From contig CAJFCV020000001.1 of NCBI GenBank assembly GCA_904066235.2, positions 11,279,291 through 11,343,290 of the forward strand: a DNA stretch of 64,000 nucleotides, read 5' to 3'. Positions 33,549 to 46,060 of this stretch are shown piece after piece (position 1 is the first letter of the stretch; the number at the start of each line of letters is the position of its first letter). The notes beneath the pieces were generated by a model. That model saw only the letters and a program-made list of their open reading frames with translations. It was not told the origin of the DNA and ran no database searches. Source of the stretch: Bursaphelenchus xylophilus. Its lineage: Eukaryota; Nematoda; Chromadorea; Rhabditida; Aphelenchoididae. The position numbers and the translations under genes are program-made.

Positions 33549-36500
33549 ATGTCCAGCACAAGCACCACCTCCTCCCGCCATTCCGGCGATGAATCCGCCG
33601 TTCAGGCGATGGCCCCAACTCCAAACACCGCTGCCGTCCCGGTGTTTGGGGTTGGGGAACGGTCGACGTGTAAGTCCAGGGGACTTTGGGGTTTTTCGGG
33701 GTTTTGGGGATTCTGAGCGGAGATTTCAAAGTTGGGAACTTCTCAACAAAATCCCAGGAAATCCGTCATCATAGGTGAATTGAAATTTCCAGTCATCTGG
33801 CAATTCCTTTTGACATCTTTCTTCTTCTTTATGACACCATTTTTGGTCTAAAAATCCTAAAATAATGATATTGTAGTAGATGATGACAATGGATTTTTTT
33901 GGTATTTTGATGACGAAATTCCAGCTTTGAAACCCGCAAAATGCTTTTAAGTCTATTTGAGATGATTTACTTTGAGCTTAGGGGCAGTTATATGCAAAAA
34001 TATTAAAACATCTCTCGGTCCTGATATCTGATGTCTAGTACAACATAATTTTGGAGTTAAATACTCAAAAAAAAAGGGCTCAAACCAGTTGGCTTTGAGC
34101 TCTAATTGCCTCAATGTATTTGATTTGAAACTCAACACTTCTTTATATTGGATTTCACCAGTAAAATAATGAAGTTTGATATGAATTTTAAAAAAAAAAT
34201 CGGATCCATTTTTGGCTGGTGGGTTTCTACCATAAATCCCGCCAAAAGGGACTAAACTAGGCCTAATGGCCCCGAAAACACCCCAAAAGGCCTGGGAGTG
34301 TAATATTCTAGGCGAATATGACACTAAAAAGCTTTCTAAAGAAAGTAATTTCATGGCTGGTGAGGAGTACTGTAAAGCCCGCCGGAAATCGCCTTGTTAT
34401 TGTGGAATACAGCCGAAATTGGCCTTGATACATTTGTTGCAACGCGATGTATCGATTCCCGCTCAATTCGAACACTGCAAGTAAGTCTATTTTTTGAGTT
34501 TTACAGTTTTTAGAACCTACAACGTCGTATGAAGAAGATCGTACACACAAGAATTGAGGGGTGAAGGTGAAATTTTGGGCATTTTTAGCCGTTTTTGCCG
34601 TATTATTCAGAAAATGTTCGAGCAAAAAACAGTCGGCCTTTCGAAAATTTTAAAAAACCAAATTTATGCAACTTTTTAATTTATTTTTAGAAAGTTTTTT
34701 GGAATAAAAGAAAATTCTTGAGCTTTTTTACACCTCCTCAGGCAATAAAGTCAGATTTAACAATATTTACTAGCTGGAATAAACCCTGACCCTAATTTTA
34801 ATATAAATTTTAGTCAAAAACGTAAAATTTTTTCCTGAATTTTGCCCTACACCAAATCTTGAACAATATCCCAGTCCCAAATCTTCGAACATCTTACCGA
34901 AGCCTCCAAAACAACATCAAGAAGATCCTTGTCATCATTGAGGTGTCAAATCGGATCCATGAAGATCAACTTCGAGATTCTCATCACTTCAGTGGCTCAG
35001 CAACAAGTCGAAGATGGATCAGTTCTGACAACTTGGGCAGTTCCAGCACTGTATCTACGACGGCCTCGCCTAAAATAGAATCTTCTTATTATAAATGCCG
35101 TTTTCATACTGTATTGGTCATAAATTATTATTATACATAGTAATTTGGAATATTCTTGGAGCCAAAAATCCCCAAACAAACAATAAACTATTCACTTTCA
35201 TGGCCAAAAATGGTCTTACATTTTTGTTTTAATCCAATTGCCATCCACTTCCATCTGTATTATGCTCCATGGACCAGGTAAAGATTTTTTGACTTGTTCC
35301 AGCCGTTTCAGTTGTTCCAGTAATTCCAAGATCGACATCTCGATGGGTCATGTCCTCCCATCTACGGTCCCGTTGGAGCCCTGAAACATCAACCATTACA
35401 AATGGATATCCATATCTTTTTAAAATTGTAATTGTATTTACTATTTCATAAATACTTACATTACTTTATATTCTCCATGTCCATTGACTTTTTTTTGACT
35501 TATAACCGGGGTTTCGTGTAAAGCACCACATGACGACACGACGAAGCACCTGGACCTTCTCATTTGGACCAATTCAAGTAATGGACTGACTGTTGAAGAT
35601 CGACATCTGCTGGACCATTTCTCCGATGATTATTAACGGTTAGAGTCCCATTAGACAAATTCCAAGGGGTGGGGAGCTCGTCTCGTCCATGGATGGACGT
35701 TATTGAAGTTTGTTCTTGGCCTTTGTCCTCGTTCTTCTTGTCCGAATCTTGTTGAATGACTTCTCGAGGTGTTCTGTGCTGTTCTCCAGGTGGACGTGAT
35801 TTCTCGTCGTTATGGCTCGTCGAATTTACGGTTTCGTGCCGCGTGGACTTTTTCAGAGACTTTACACATCGGCTAAAACACCGTGTTCATCATCTTCGCT
35901 CAGTCTTAACATCAAAAAACCCAGCAAACCGACTTACCGACTTGACCAACATCAAAATTCACCATCATGATATTGGACTCTACTCTTTGGAGTTACCACC
36001 TTCACAAGACTTCAAAGTGTTCGCAAAAAAAGGTGAAGGATCATCGATCACCCAAACATTCCATTCCATCAACAATCCACCATCAAATTTGTTTTTACGG
36101 CAGGACTCCAATTGAAGTAACCAGCCTCAGCAGTGATTTCCTTAGCCTGAAGATTATTCATGACATCAACACCGTCTTGGGAATTATCGAACAATCAATG
36201 TATATCTGGAATGAAGCATTAAAAACACGAATAGAAGGAGAAACCACGAAATTACACCAATTTTTAGACGTTTTCGCCCATTTGGCCCCTGGACTCACCT
36301 TATTTTAGCTCAATTCGAACATCCAAACGCCAAGCTGACCATTTTCATCTTCATCAATCCAATCCATTACCCGTTTTCCATGATTTTCACGTCGACATCA
36401 CCACAAGTCGTACAAAGGTTGTCCATCCGCATCTAATCTTCTTCCATCGAGGAGCAACCATCATTTTGCTTCGGATCACCGCCATTAATTTCGTCTTATC

Positions 36501-38207
36501 TCAATTTCTGGGGTCCTTTTGAAGGTTCTCCTTGTTCCACGTTGTCGTTTGATCCGATCTTCGGGTCATTCAGTGTTCTGCAGCTTTCGAGCTGCTTTGC
36601 TGTCGATTTCCTGATCACCACTTTAAAATACGCCTTCCGGTCGCCATCAACATAAAAAATCAGCTTGTTTTTCTTGTGGTTAATACGGTTTTCGTCGCTG
36701 CACTTCAATCTGGATGGAATTTCGACATCATTGGACTGTTTTCTGGACAAATGGACAATTCTTCACAGGACTTTGAGTGAATTATGGAATTTTCGGCCAC
36801 CGTGGCCTTCAGAATCAAAATTATGGATCTCCAGCATCAGGATCTGCACCTAAAAACAAAAAATTAAATAGGGAAAATAGACAGAATAGGCTATGTTAGG
36901 GCCCTTAGCGAGGGAGTTAGCAGTTTTAACCATATTTTTTGAATTTTCGTCTAATTTTGGTGATTTCAGTGTCTCCAAACAACGCCGGCCAGGCCTCCGG
37001 GCCACGCTCGAGCCCTCCATCCGAGCGCCAAGCCCATTCCGCTCTGGCTGAAGTCTTGCCGGCGGTAATGGCCCCTCCTCTGGTTGGCCAGCATCCAACC
37101 GGCGTCCCAGAGGAGGGTAAAGAGGGGCCAACCCCAACCACTGGCCCCTCGGGCTTCGGCCCAGAACCGGCCCCAACCGTTCAGGCCGAGCATCTGCCGG
37201 CGGTTGAGGGCTCGGAAGGATCGTTGGACCTGGACTTCTCGAGCTTCTCGAACTGCAGCTCCAGTACGAGTGAGGAGCACTCCACACTGCATGATGTCCC
37301 GTCGATCAGATCACTTGAAGTCTTCGATGAGGGAGCAGCGTGCGAGGAGACGTTAGCGGACCAAAACGACCGCCTCCGATTCCAAAGAGACTTCTGGAAG
37401 ACCCAATGCCGCACACTTTGGGAACGACAAGAGACGTTCGAGAAGAAGGTCAAGTTCTACCAAGAAGCCCTGGTAGAGGCGGAAGTTGAGGCCAAGAAGG
37501 CCAAAGAAGCAGCCTCCGTCGCCACAAAAAAGGCCGAAGAAGAAAGGGCACTGAAGGAAGCGGCAGAAAAAGAAGTCGCCGAACTGCAAGCCCTCCATCG
37601 GCAACACCTTCGGACAGCCGTCGCCGATGACCGGCCGCCAAGGGCCGAAAGATCGAGGTCCAGAAGTCCGCTGATGACGACAGCGTGGTCAATAACGCCG
37701 ACAACAGCAGAGATTCTAAGGATCGACGTCACCCAGCCCCCAGCGACCCAACACCCGCCGCCACCCGCAGATCAGGGATATGAGGTCCAAGAACAAAATC
37801 ACGAGGCTCCTGGGCCTCTACGAAGAATGCCAAAGTGCAAACGGCGATGTTGCTACCAGCCCTCAGCCGATCCTCAACGGCCTCGGCCCCACCGAAGGTC
37901 GAGGGAACTTCAAGCACTTGGTCCAGTGCTTCAAGAAGACAATGGCCCAGAAGAACACCAACGTCCACGAAGAGAACGGAAGCCTCCGTCACGGCTCATC
38001 GTCGACATGGTGAGCCGATCGTATCGGACTTCACAGGAGCCCAGGTTGCCTCGTAAGTCAATTTTTTCGATATCTTTACCATTTTTACCCAAAAAACCCT
38101 TTAAAAATTATCAATTTAGCATTTTTTCAAAAGCTATATTTACTATCCCAATTTTAATCAATAACATCAAGATTTTTTCAGGTCGAAGAGTCGTCAGTCC
38201 ATACTAA
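33549..38207 (+). CDS. Predicted coiled-coil protein, duplicated gene copy R
   Basis: Exons 33549-33669, 36970-38052 and 38182-38207, also 409 residues (1230 nt) by the same splice pattern as L. The protein is nearly identical to L, with a few substitutions near the Arg-rich end and a longer terminal exon (RRVVSPY). GC-rich coding exon in AT-rich surroundings. Both copies being open is the main support for a real gene. Function unknown. Confidence 0.55.
34856..35072 (+). pseudogene. Broken R copy of the 89-codon ORF
   Basis: Matches 5080-5349 but the start ATG has become TTG and about 60 nt of the middle are missing, shifting the frame. Ends AAAATAG as in L. Confidence 0.4.
36496..36750 (-). 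CDS. Conserved antisense ORF, R copy
   Basis: Same 84-codon minus frame as 6645-6899 (KLIFYVDGDRKAYFKVVIRK core) with one visible residue change near its start. Weak doublecortin resemblance only. Confidence 0.35.
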   Translation of the reverse strand: MSRKQSNDVEIPSRLKCSDENRINHKKNKLIFYVDGDRKAYFKVVIRKSTAKQLESCRTLNDPKIGSNDNVEQGEPSKGPQKLR

Positions 38208-38559
38208 GTGGCCAAGAATTCAACATGGCGCAATCGCGCAGTCACTCATGCCTAATCACGTAAGCTTTTGGCAGCGTCCCTCCAATAATCCTAATTTTTT
38301 AGCAATTTATCCAATTCAACCTCGGCAAGCAACAACGAGATCACGGGTCGATAAAAATGCTTGCCCCAAACCTTTGTTCGACCGACTGGAACGCGAAAAA
38401 AGTAAGTTTTTTCTCCAAAGCTATTTTTGCGAACTGCGCCCGAGGAAAGAACAATCGCTATTTTTTACGCTGTTGGATTTTGGTGGCATATTTTGGACGA
38501 AAATGGTCGATATAATATGACTATATTTTCAGATGGAGACCGGTCTAAAGGGAAGATAA

Positions 38560-39188
38560 GCACCCTAGCCCCCCGAATGAGCCCGGGGGGCCTTTGGAAA
38601 AAATACAGGGTGCCATCTTCCCCTTGTTTTGGTCAATTTTCGGCTGAAATCAGGTAAGTTTTCGTGTAAAATTTATATTTTTCATTTTATTTTTTGCAGA
38701 TCTCGTTCAAACGAGATTGAACTGGGAAGGAGAGAGCACCCTCGCCCCCTGACTGAGCCCGGGGGGCTTCTGGATCATAAAAGGGTGCTCTCACCCGTTT
38801 CCATCAAAGTGGAAGATGTTCCACTTTGATGGATGGTCAAAACCGGAGCACCCTGGCCCTCCACTTGATCCGGAGGGCCTTGTGGAAAATAACGGGTGCT
38901 CGGCTGGACCAAATGAGGTAAGATTTTTTTGTTTTGGGAACTGCTTGACTTTGATTTAATCTAAAGTAATATAATTTTATTTTCAGCCAATGCCAAACAA
39001 GTTCATGAAGGAACAAGAAACTAAGGTGGAGCACCCTAGCCCCCCGAATGAGCCCGGGGGGCCGTTGGAAGATAAAAATGGGTGCTCACCTTTTGTTCCG
39101 GTCTCAGTACGTCTTTGACCGAACCTTGGTCGACCGGCACCCTGGCCCTCCACTTGATCCGGAGGGCCTTGTTGAAAATAACGGGTGC
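38560..39188 (+). repeat. Array of five two-stem hairpins, copy R
   Basis: Hairpins at 38560-38613, 38734-38790, 38846-38901, 39029-39087 and 39137-39188. Outer stem GCACCC/GGGTGC as in L. In those at 38846 and 39137 the inner stem is GGCCCTCC/GGAGGGCC, where the L counterpart at 9240 is GGCCCCCC/GGGGGGCC: both sides of one pair changed. Blocks are bounded by TTTCAG or TTTGCAG acceptors and GTAAG donors. A frame (EHPGPPLDPEGLVENNGCSA) is open through some hairpins, so coding cannot be excluded. Confidence 0.85.
38800..38833 (+). repeat. Perfect 34-nt palindrome within hairpin array (R)
   Basis: Identical to 9194-9227: 15-bp stem, GATG loop. Confidence 0.9.
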
Positions 39189-39299
39189 TCGGCAGAACCA
39201 AATGAAGTAAGAATTTTTTGTTTTCGGAACTGCTTGACTTTAGTCTAAAGTAATATAATTTTATTGATCATTTTATTTTCAGCCAGCCCCCTGAACAAG

Positions 39300-39610
39300 C
39301 CCAGCGATCCTCTCCCTTCAAGGCCCGCTACCGAAGGGATAAAAGAAAAAAATGTAAAAAAGACAAAAAAGAAAAGCCAAAAAAAGAAAAGCAAAAAAAA
39401 TTAAAAGGCCAAAAAAAGGCAAAAATAGAAGAGCCAGAAAAAAATTGCAAAGGCCAAAAAAATTGAAAGGCGAAAAAAAGAAAAGGCAAAAATAGAAGAG
39501 CCAAAAAAAATAATGAAAAAGGCCTAAAAAAATTTAAAAAAAAAAAATATTTTTTGAAAAAAAAACAAAAAAGAAAAGCCAAAAAAGTAAAAAAAAAATA
39601 AGAATTATAT
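39300..39610 (+). repeat. Lys-codon-rich tract, R first
   Basis: After an acceptor TTTTCAG near 39283 a frame KARYRRDKRKKCKKDKKEK continues through about 45 mostly Lys/Glu codons to TGA. Counterpart of 9640-10015 but open for longer. Confidence 0.7.
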
Positions 39611-39639
39611 TTGTACCTAAGATTCAAGTAAAAATGTTC

Positions 39640-39750
39640 CCAGTCAGTTGTTCCCAGCGGATGTCTACGACGAGATTATTGCCCCGGCCTGCCCTACGCC
39701 CGAAAACACAACCTCTTCAGGTGGCCAAAGCCCTCGGAACCCATCCCGAG
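39640..39750 (+). CDS. ADVYDEIIAPA exon, R first copy
   Basis: Frame SQLFPADVYDEIIAPACPTP, open to the GTAAGT donor at 39751. A one-base loss relative to L changes the residues after APAC. Confidence 0.4.
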
Positions 39751-39777
39751 GTAAGTTTTACCATGGATAATATAAAA

Positions 39778-40280
39778 TTTTTGACAAGGAAGGTACTTCA
39801 ATGGGTTATCGAGTTACAGGTCGAGTCATATATCAAAAAAATCGCAAAATTTTTTTTGATTCAGATTATGTAAAAATAGTAGCTAACTTTATGTAAAAGT
39901 TAGCTACCGATTTTGGTTGGTAAGGGTGAAAAAATCCTCAGAAGTTTTCACGCAACACCACGCAAATGCCTTTTTGACAGCGTTTTTACCAAATCAAAAG
40001 CTTCGTTTTGAGCTAAAGTGAACCTTGGCATCTTGACAAGCCTTAAAATATCAAATTTTATTAATACTACACCTTAATTAGTAGTTCCAATATAAAAAAA
40101 AGGCATTTGTGTGGTGCTGCGAGAAAAGTTCTGAGGATTTTTCACCCTGACAGTCCAAAATCAGGCAGCTAACTTTTACATATTCTGAATCAGAAAAATT
40201 TTACGATCTTTTTGATCTATGACTCGACCTGTAACTCCACACCCCGTAGAAGTACTTTCCTCGTCAGAAATTTCAAAACT
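39778..40280. mobile_element. Fold-back element (R copy)
   Basis: Counterpart of 10185-10655 with the same long inverted arms. Confidence 0.75.
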
Positions 40281-40508
40281 TTTCTCCTAATTACGGAGAA
40301 TTTTCTTGGATGGGGAAAGAGTTGACTCATCTTGGTCAAGTCTTCCTCTCTAGACGAAAAATGCAATGTTGCATAGATTTAGTTTGTTGCAGGAGGAGCG
40401 GACTGTATAACGACATGTTGGGAGCTTTTCTGAATCAGTATTGTAGTGTTCGGTTAAGATTATTGATCTCTTGTCATGTATAATATAATTTATCTTTGAT
40501 ACTTTCAG

Positions 40509-40624
40509 AATATTACCCAATCTTCGCCGTGGAGACTTGCGAGTACCTTGAAAACCTCCAGATTGATCTTCATCGCTTCCTCGAAGAGTTCGTTGACTTT
40601 GCATGTTACAACAAGGTGATTTGA
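40509..40624 (+). CDS. Terminal exon of unknown protein (R)
   Basis: Same peptide as 10890-11005 (YYPIFAVETCEYLENLQIDL) with His to Arg in LHRFLEEF; ends TGA. Confidence 0.45.
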
Positions 40625-40687
40625 AGGGAAAAATGGAAGCAGTAAGTTCCATCAGCCAATGTTTTTCTTTTTTGCACACGGGGTTTA

Positions 40688-41122
40688 CAGGGGAAGTACT
40701 CCAAGTGCGACGCTCAGATTTTCTTTAAATTTTGCACACACGTCGGGTATGGACCAAATATCAATTCCTGAAAGTTTTAGCTCGCGCTTTGCGGGCGCCG
40801 CCGAGATATCGAACGATTTTTGCCGCCGAGAGAGCACGCTAAACGTGGAGAGCGGTCAGAGAGAAAAGCGCTTTTTGGCCATTACTTTGGCAGTTTCGTG
40901 CGGAAAAATTTGATTTTTTTTAGAAACATTATCCTTTACAGTTGAAATAGGCATGAAACTTTTCGTGCCGAAATTCGGCAAAAAGTCCTACATTTTCGCC
41001 GACTTTCGATCTAAAAATCTCGGTTGTTTGTGCTAAGCGCGAGCTAGGATTGTCGCAAATTATTCTAAATTTGTGCTAAGTTTCATCAAAATCTGAGCGT
41101 CGCGCTTGGAATACTTCCCCTG
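40688..41122. mobile_element. 435-bp MITE with TTA target duplication (R)
   Basis: Same element, length and TTA flanks as 11069-11503. Confidence 0.8.
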
Positions 41123-41489
41123 TTAGTTTCGGGATGTTAGAGTAGCTGAGCCGGCTTTCGAATAATTATTCGGGACAGGTTTCATCGTTTATAATAAGTT
41201 TTTACCGTTTTGTTTGATCTTTACGCCTTTTAATTGCCAAAAAATACTATATCCTTACTATAGATGCGCCATTTTTGATACACATTTCATACACAGTTAC
41301 ACAAACATATGTAATACATGTAATTCATGACTATAGGGCTCTAGTTTTGGGCAGAGAATTTTATGGAGCTATAGACAGTAAACGCTTTTGGACACGTTGG
41401 CCCTTGTTGAGGGGTTTAGAGATATTTTTATAGGGCTGATGTTTTTACGTTGTTTTAGTAATTTTTTATAACTTTTCAGAGAACCTCTC

Positions 41490-41850
41490 TCTACAAGGCC
41501 CGCCACCGAAGGAATAAAAGAAAAAAGTGTAAAGAAAAGCCAAAAAAAAATTTAAAGGCCCAAAGAAAAGAAAAGGCAAAAAAAGAGCCAAAAAAACTAA
41601 AAGAAGAGCCAAAAAAAACAAAGGCCAAAAAAAGTAAAAGTTAAAAAAATACTAGTCGCGACATAAAGTCCTGAGACGTTTGCACTGTGCGTTTTTGTTT
41701 TCCTTTCGCGCGAGTGCGCCACTTTTCTCGCGCGACACCCGCGACAAAATGTGTCAGGACTTTATGGCGCGACTAGTACAGGCCAAATGAAAAGAAAAGG
41801 CAAAAAAAGAGCCAAAAAAAAAGCAAAGGCCAAAAAAAAAAATATATTTG
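41490..41850 (+). repeat. Lys-codon-rich tract, R second, with MITE
   Basis: Frame TSLYKARHRRNKRKK then a long Lys/Glu/Pro run; split by the TACTAGTCGCG element at 41650-41778. Confidence 0.7.
41650..41778. mobile_element. TA-flanked MITE (R copy)
   Basis: Counterpart of 11980-12135, shorter in the centre, with better-paired ends (TACTAGTCGCG at both termini). Confidence 0.75.
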
Positions 41851-41851
41851 T

Positions 41852-41981
41852 ATCTGGAATTCAGCGAACCCAATGAGTTGTTCCCAGCGGATGTCTACGA
41901 CGAGATTATTGCCCCGGCCTGCCTCTACGCCCGAACACTCAATTTCTTCAGCTGGTCAAAGCCCTCGGAACTCATCCTAAG
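41852..41981 (+). CDS. ADVYDEIIAPA exon, R second copy
   Basis: Frame SEPNELFPADVYDEIIAPAC then LYARTLNFFSWSKPSELILR, open to the GTAAAT donor; the best-preserved of the four copies. Confidence 0.45.
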
Positions 41982-42096
41982 GTAAATTTTGCCATGGATA
42001 ATATAAAATTTTTGAAAATTTTTAAAACTTTTCTCGTAATTACACCTATAGTCATTCCAAAGATTACTGAAAGACTTACTGATCGCTTTATTTCAG

Positions 42097-42188
42097 ACCC
42101 AAGGTTGACAGATGACACCGATCCATCAGTAGTTCGTCTGGTCTACAGTGGTGTTACAGTTTTTGCCCATCGCGGAGTCCTCCATTGA
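42097..42188 (+). CDS. Short exon, faint BTB-like motif (R)
   Basis: R counterpart of 12485-12574: DPSVVRLVYSGVTVFAHRGV then LH stop. Confidence 0.25.
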
Positions 42189-42559
42189 TCTTCGCCCACG
42201 CCAATGAATTGGTCTATGGAAGCAGTAAGTTGTGGAGATTGAGGACGGAATGGTCCGCTAAAAAAAGGAAAGGGGAGGGCGGGGAGAGGGGGGAGGTTTT
42301 CGATGACGCTGATTTCGAAAATCATATCCATTTTTTCTGAATTTTACGAAGTTTGACCAAGTTTTTACCAATTAAAACATTTATTTTGAAGAATTGAAGA
42401 GGATATAGGCAAAGATTCAGAAGAAATGGATTCGATTTTTGTAATCAGCACCATCGAAAACCTCCTCTTTCCCTTTTGTTTAGCGGACCTTTCCGTCCTT
42501 CGTGAGTTGTAGCTGGTTTTTATTGCATTACTTGCAGATATCTTCAAGCCCCAAGCTAC

Positions 42560-42815
42560 GGATAAAAAAACTAAAAAAAGATTAAGAAAAGGAAAAAAGA
42601 ATAAGAAAAAAGAGAAAAAAATTGTAAGAAAAAAGGAAAGAATAAAAGAAAAAAAGGAAGAAAAAAAGAAAAAAAGAAAGAAAAAAAGAAAAATATAAAA
42701 GAAGAAGCCTCATCGCTTCCACTCCCACCACTTCCATTACTCGCCCTCCTCTACCACTCCCACCACCCTCCTCTCCCTTTCCCTTTCCCCTCCCCCTCCC
42801 TCCCCTTCACCCAAT
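42560..42815. repeat. Polypurine to polypyrimidine switch (R)
   Basis: Conserved counterpart of 13025-13275. Confidence 0.8.
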
Positions 42816-42929
42816 CATCAAAGCCTGCTTTGGTGATTAAAGTAAGTTGTTTTTTCCCCAATTGTAGGCCTTTATTTCTTGTTATAAGTCCAGATACTGC
42901 TCGTTCTACTTTTAATCTTATTTATTTTC

Positions 42930-43635
42930 ATGGAAACCATCGAGAATCCGTTTCTTGGAGCCCTGGAGAAGTTGGAGAAATAAATGGTGCCCTGGTGGCC
43001 CCCACCGCGGAAAGATCAGAAAGGTACGTCGATTGGGAGTGATAAATTATGGAATCGAGATCTAGAAGGGATAATGCGAGCATTTTAAGGGAATAAGAGT
43101 TTACTTTTGTAAAAAAAGCCCGTCATCACGATATATTTTTTGAAATGTTACGGTAGAGATAAGGGTTTTCTAAACTCTGATTTTTACTGTGGTGTGAACG
43201 AGTTACACTCAGGTTTAGAAGCTTAAAAATAGCTATGTGCTATTTTTGTTTTTGATTATTAGATACATATGAAGTTCTCGTCATGACGGGCAACTTACAA
43301 TTAGGAGGTTACATTTCTTGTGATTTTTTGGAAGAATTTTAGAATTTTTTCTCTTTTTTCCGGAGGTTTGAGGGAATTAGAAGATGTGGGGTGCCGTAAA
43401 AAGCAGTTTTATACGAAGTAATGACTAGTTTTTGTCGTTAATAATGTGGTCATGACGGTATTGGGATATTTTTATATTGCTGATGAGATGATTAACTTTC
43501 CTGTTTAATTTTTCGCGTTTAAATACATTTTTCTTTCAGAAGTGCATCCAGTATTGCCTTATGGTTGAAGAGGAAGCTAGAGTGAAAATGAAGAACAAGT
43601 TGCTTGCCGAGCCCTGCAAACGGTCGATTCCTTGA
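42930..43635 (+). pseudogene. Broken R copy of the small two-exon gene
   Basis: METIENPFLGALEKLEK is followed by TAA because of an indel; the second exon (MVEEEARVKMKNKLLAEPCK) is intact. Confidence 0.45.
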
Positions 43636-44008
43636 AGATGCACAGTGCAATTGTTTGGAGGTAGGCGAAACTTTGTTAACAAAAGGGCGGTTTGGTTGAT
43701 CTAGGGCTCGAAATCCTTTGAATTTGGATTCGAATGATGTAGATCACTACATTCGTCGTCATGACGGATTTTATTATAGTATCCGACGTATAGGAGTAGT
43801 CGTTTCTTTGTGAAGTTTTAATCTCTGTAGTGAAATATTTGATCCTTTTGAGGGGTAAGTGGCGATAAAAGACACTTTTTATTCCAAGAAGTATATGATT
43901 TAGTTGTATTGTACTTGTTTGCGAAAGACTTTGGGGAATTTTACATTGTTCATAAGATAGCCCAGTTCCGTTTTCAAAATTTTCCATTTGTAATGAAATT
44001 TGTTTCAG

Positions 44009-44131
44009 GTTGCGTAGTTTCTCTACGAACCACAATTCATCTCAGAAAGAAGAAGTTTGAGTGTCTGGAGCCCTGGATACCAAGATCAAAACCATCATCG
44101 TTTAGGATGAACAGTGCCAGAAAATTAAAAA
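44009..44131 (+). CDS. Exon-like block FECLEPWIPRSKPSS (R)
   Basis: Counterpart of 14625-14746. Bounded by TTTCAG and GTAAGT. Confidence 0.3.
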
Positions 44132-44147
44132 GTAAGTGGGTTGTGGG

Positions 44148-44518
44148 CAGAGATTGCCACGGTCAAAATTTTGGCTCCGGCTCTTGGCTCCGTGCAAAAT
44201 TTAAAAAGGCCTCCGGCTCCGAATCCCGGCTCCTTTGCAAAACGTTTTTTTAAAAATATTTTTCCAAAAATAAAAGTTATTTGTGCCAGAGATCATACAG
44301 CCAACGTTTCTGCAGTCAAGTCACATCCTCCGCAGTGTTTTTTCAAGCAATTTGGTTTAACAAGATCACGAAATTTTTACTTTTCTGACCGCTGAGAAGC
44401 CTGGCTCCGACTTTGGGCTCGGGAGCCGGAGAAAATTTCCGGCTCCGGCTCTGGCTCCCGGCTCGGAGCCGGAGCCGCCCGGAGCCAAGAGCCGGCTCCG
44501 GAGCCGTGGCAATCTCTG
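44148..44518. mobile_element. hAT-type non-autonomous element (R site)
   Basis: 371 bp, ends CAGAGATTGCCACGG, flanked by a perfect 8-bp direct repeat GTTGTGGG (44140-44147 and 44519-44526), the hAT signature. Segment L shows the intact target GTGGGTTGTGGGTTT at about 14750, so insertion postdates the duplication. Confidence 0.9.
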
Positions 44519-44970
44519 GTTGTGGGTTATTAATATGGTTTTAAATTTTTGTCTCCGTAGTGCAATATTCGTTCGTTTTAGAGGGTAAAATTTGACAGAC
44601 TGCTCAATGCAGTATCTGATTTAGTGGTAACGGACCGGGCTATGAAAGTTCTTTGGGAGTTTTATATTGCTCAGAAGGTAGTTCAATCCCGCTCTCAAAT
44701 TTTCCCATCAGTAATAACTTGTTTTCAGGTTAATCATCAAAGTTTCCATGTAACTGACACGGCATCGAAGAAGGAAGAAGTTTGGGTGTGATATCAAGAA
44801 GAAAATGGTCGTCGTTTGGGCTGCACAGTGACAGAAAATTAAAAAGTAAGTTGGTTGTGGGTTAGTAAACAGGCTTTAAATTTGGTAGGACGATCATAGG
44901 GGTATATCAGATAATTTTGAAACTGAATTTCGTGATAATGAAAAAGTAAATTTTTGCCCACTTATATTGC

Positions 44971-45227
44971 AGTAGGGGACCTGATCCAGTGGCAAAAAAC
45001 GTGCCATTTTGCATCAGGGAGGTAACAAAAATGTGGCAAAATATTTACGTCCCTCTCCAAGTAAAAAACTTCGATTTCAAAAGCGGGCCCTCTATAATAT
45101 TTTTTGAGGGAAGTGCTCGCCCTTCAAAACGGAGTTTTTTACTTGGAAGCATTTTGACACATTTTTTTGATACTTCCCGGATGCAAAAACGTATGTTTTT
45201 TACCACTGGATCAGGTCCGTCACTTTA
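44971..45227. mobile_element. GGACCTGATCCAGTGGC-family MITE, R only
   Basis: Ends GGGGACCTGATCCAGTGG and, reversed, GGACCTGATCCAGTGG; same family as 62207-62418 and 62516-62763. Not present in segment L. Confidence 0.8.
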
Positions 45228-45975
45228 TCCACGACATCAGCAAGTCTGATTTTTTGATCTCTCAGATGAAATAAAGAGGCTAAAGTAAATCGGTAATTGC
45301 GTTAAGAGGTCTCCAACACATTTTGGGTGATTTTGGTACGAGGTTATTGACCATATTTTTAAATGTTTTTGCTTCCTAATTTATTTGTCTTTCAGATTTC
45401 CTCTGCTCCCGCAAATATCGAACTGTCCAGCCCCTGAGGAAGAAGAATCTACAATTTTAATTTGATCTACATATTTGTTGTTGCTTTTTATTTTATTTTA
45501 TTTGCTTTGCAAGGGGAAGGGGAATGTGAGAAAGGGTAGGGAAGGTAAGTAGCCGGAATTGGGACGAATGATGCTCTAGTTAAGCCGTTTTTGATGAATT
45601 TTTATTTCTGGGCCGGTAGAGAGCATGTTACTTATATAGCTTACTATTGACGGTTTGCTCTGAGAGTGTGGGGTACACTGAATCCCTATAGTTATTGACT
45701 GGGGAATTTTGTGAATTTTGGCCTACAGATGGCGGGTTTATGAACCAAATTACTTATATCCCCGAGGGCTTTGAGCAGTTTTGACCTAGAAGATTGATTA
45801 TAATAGGTGAGGAGGTGCCCCAGGACGGACGGTTGGATGGATTAGTGTGGGTTGTTTGTTTGTCTGTTTTTTCGGCCGTATAAGCGCGATTTCTGTGGTC
45901 TTGTGTCGTTTGAGTAGTGTATTGAAGCCAGAAATGGCAAATTCATCACCGAATTCTCCTCGAATTCAGCAGTGA

Positions 45976-46060
45976 ACACATAACCATGCTTCTTGTCTGT
46001 AAACTCCCGAAATCCGACGACCGGTGCGACAAATTCCATCGCTTTCAACACTGCGGCCTC
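45976..46060. other. Border of segment R
   Basis: Alignment to L fades here. No terminal motif or target duplication recognised. Confidence 0.4.

Larger units (their letters stand above)
33181..45975. repeat. Segmental duplication, copy R
   Basis: Direct copy of 3435-16115, 29.75 kb downstream. It begins 47 bp after the nicastrin fragment ends. Compared with L it has small indels, an altered hairpin set (one added block with two hairpins at 39029-39188, lacking the L hairpin at 8782), a hAT-type element at another base and an extra TA-flanked element at ~44971. Unassigned frames within it otherwise parallel L. Confidence 0.9.

Noticed and set aside
36120..36310. Continuation of a gene from the LTDLTNIKIHHHD frame
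   Set aside because: R and L differ by a ~100-bp indel here and frames do not stay parallel.
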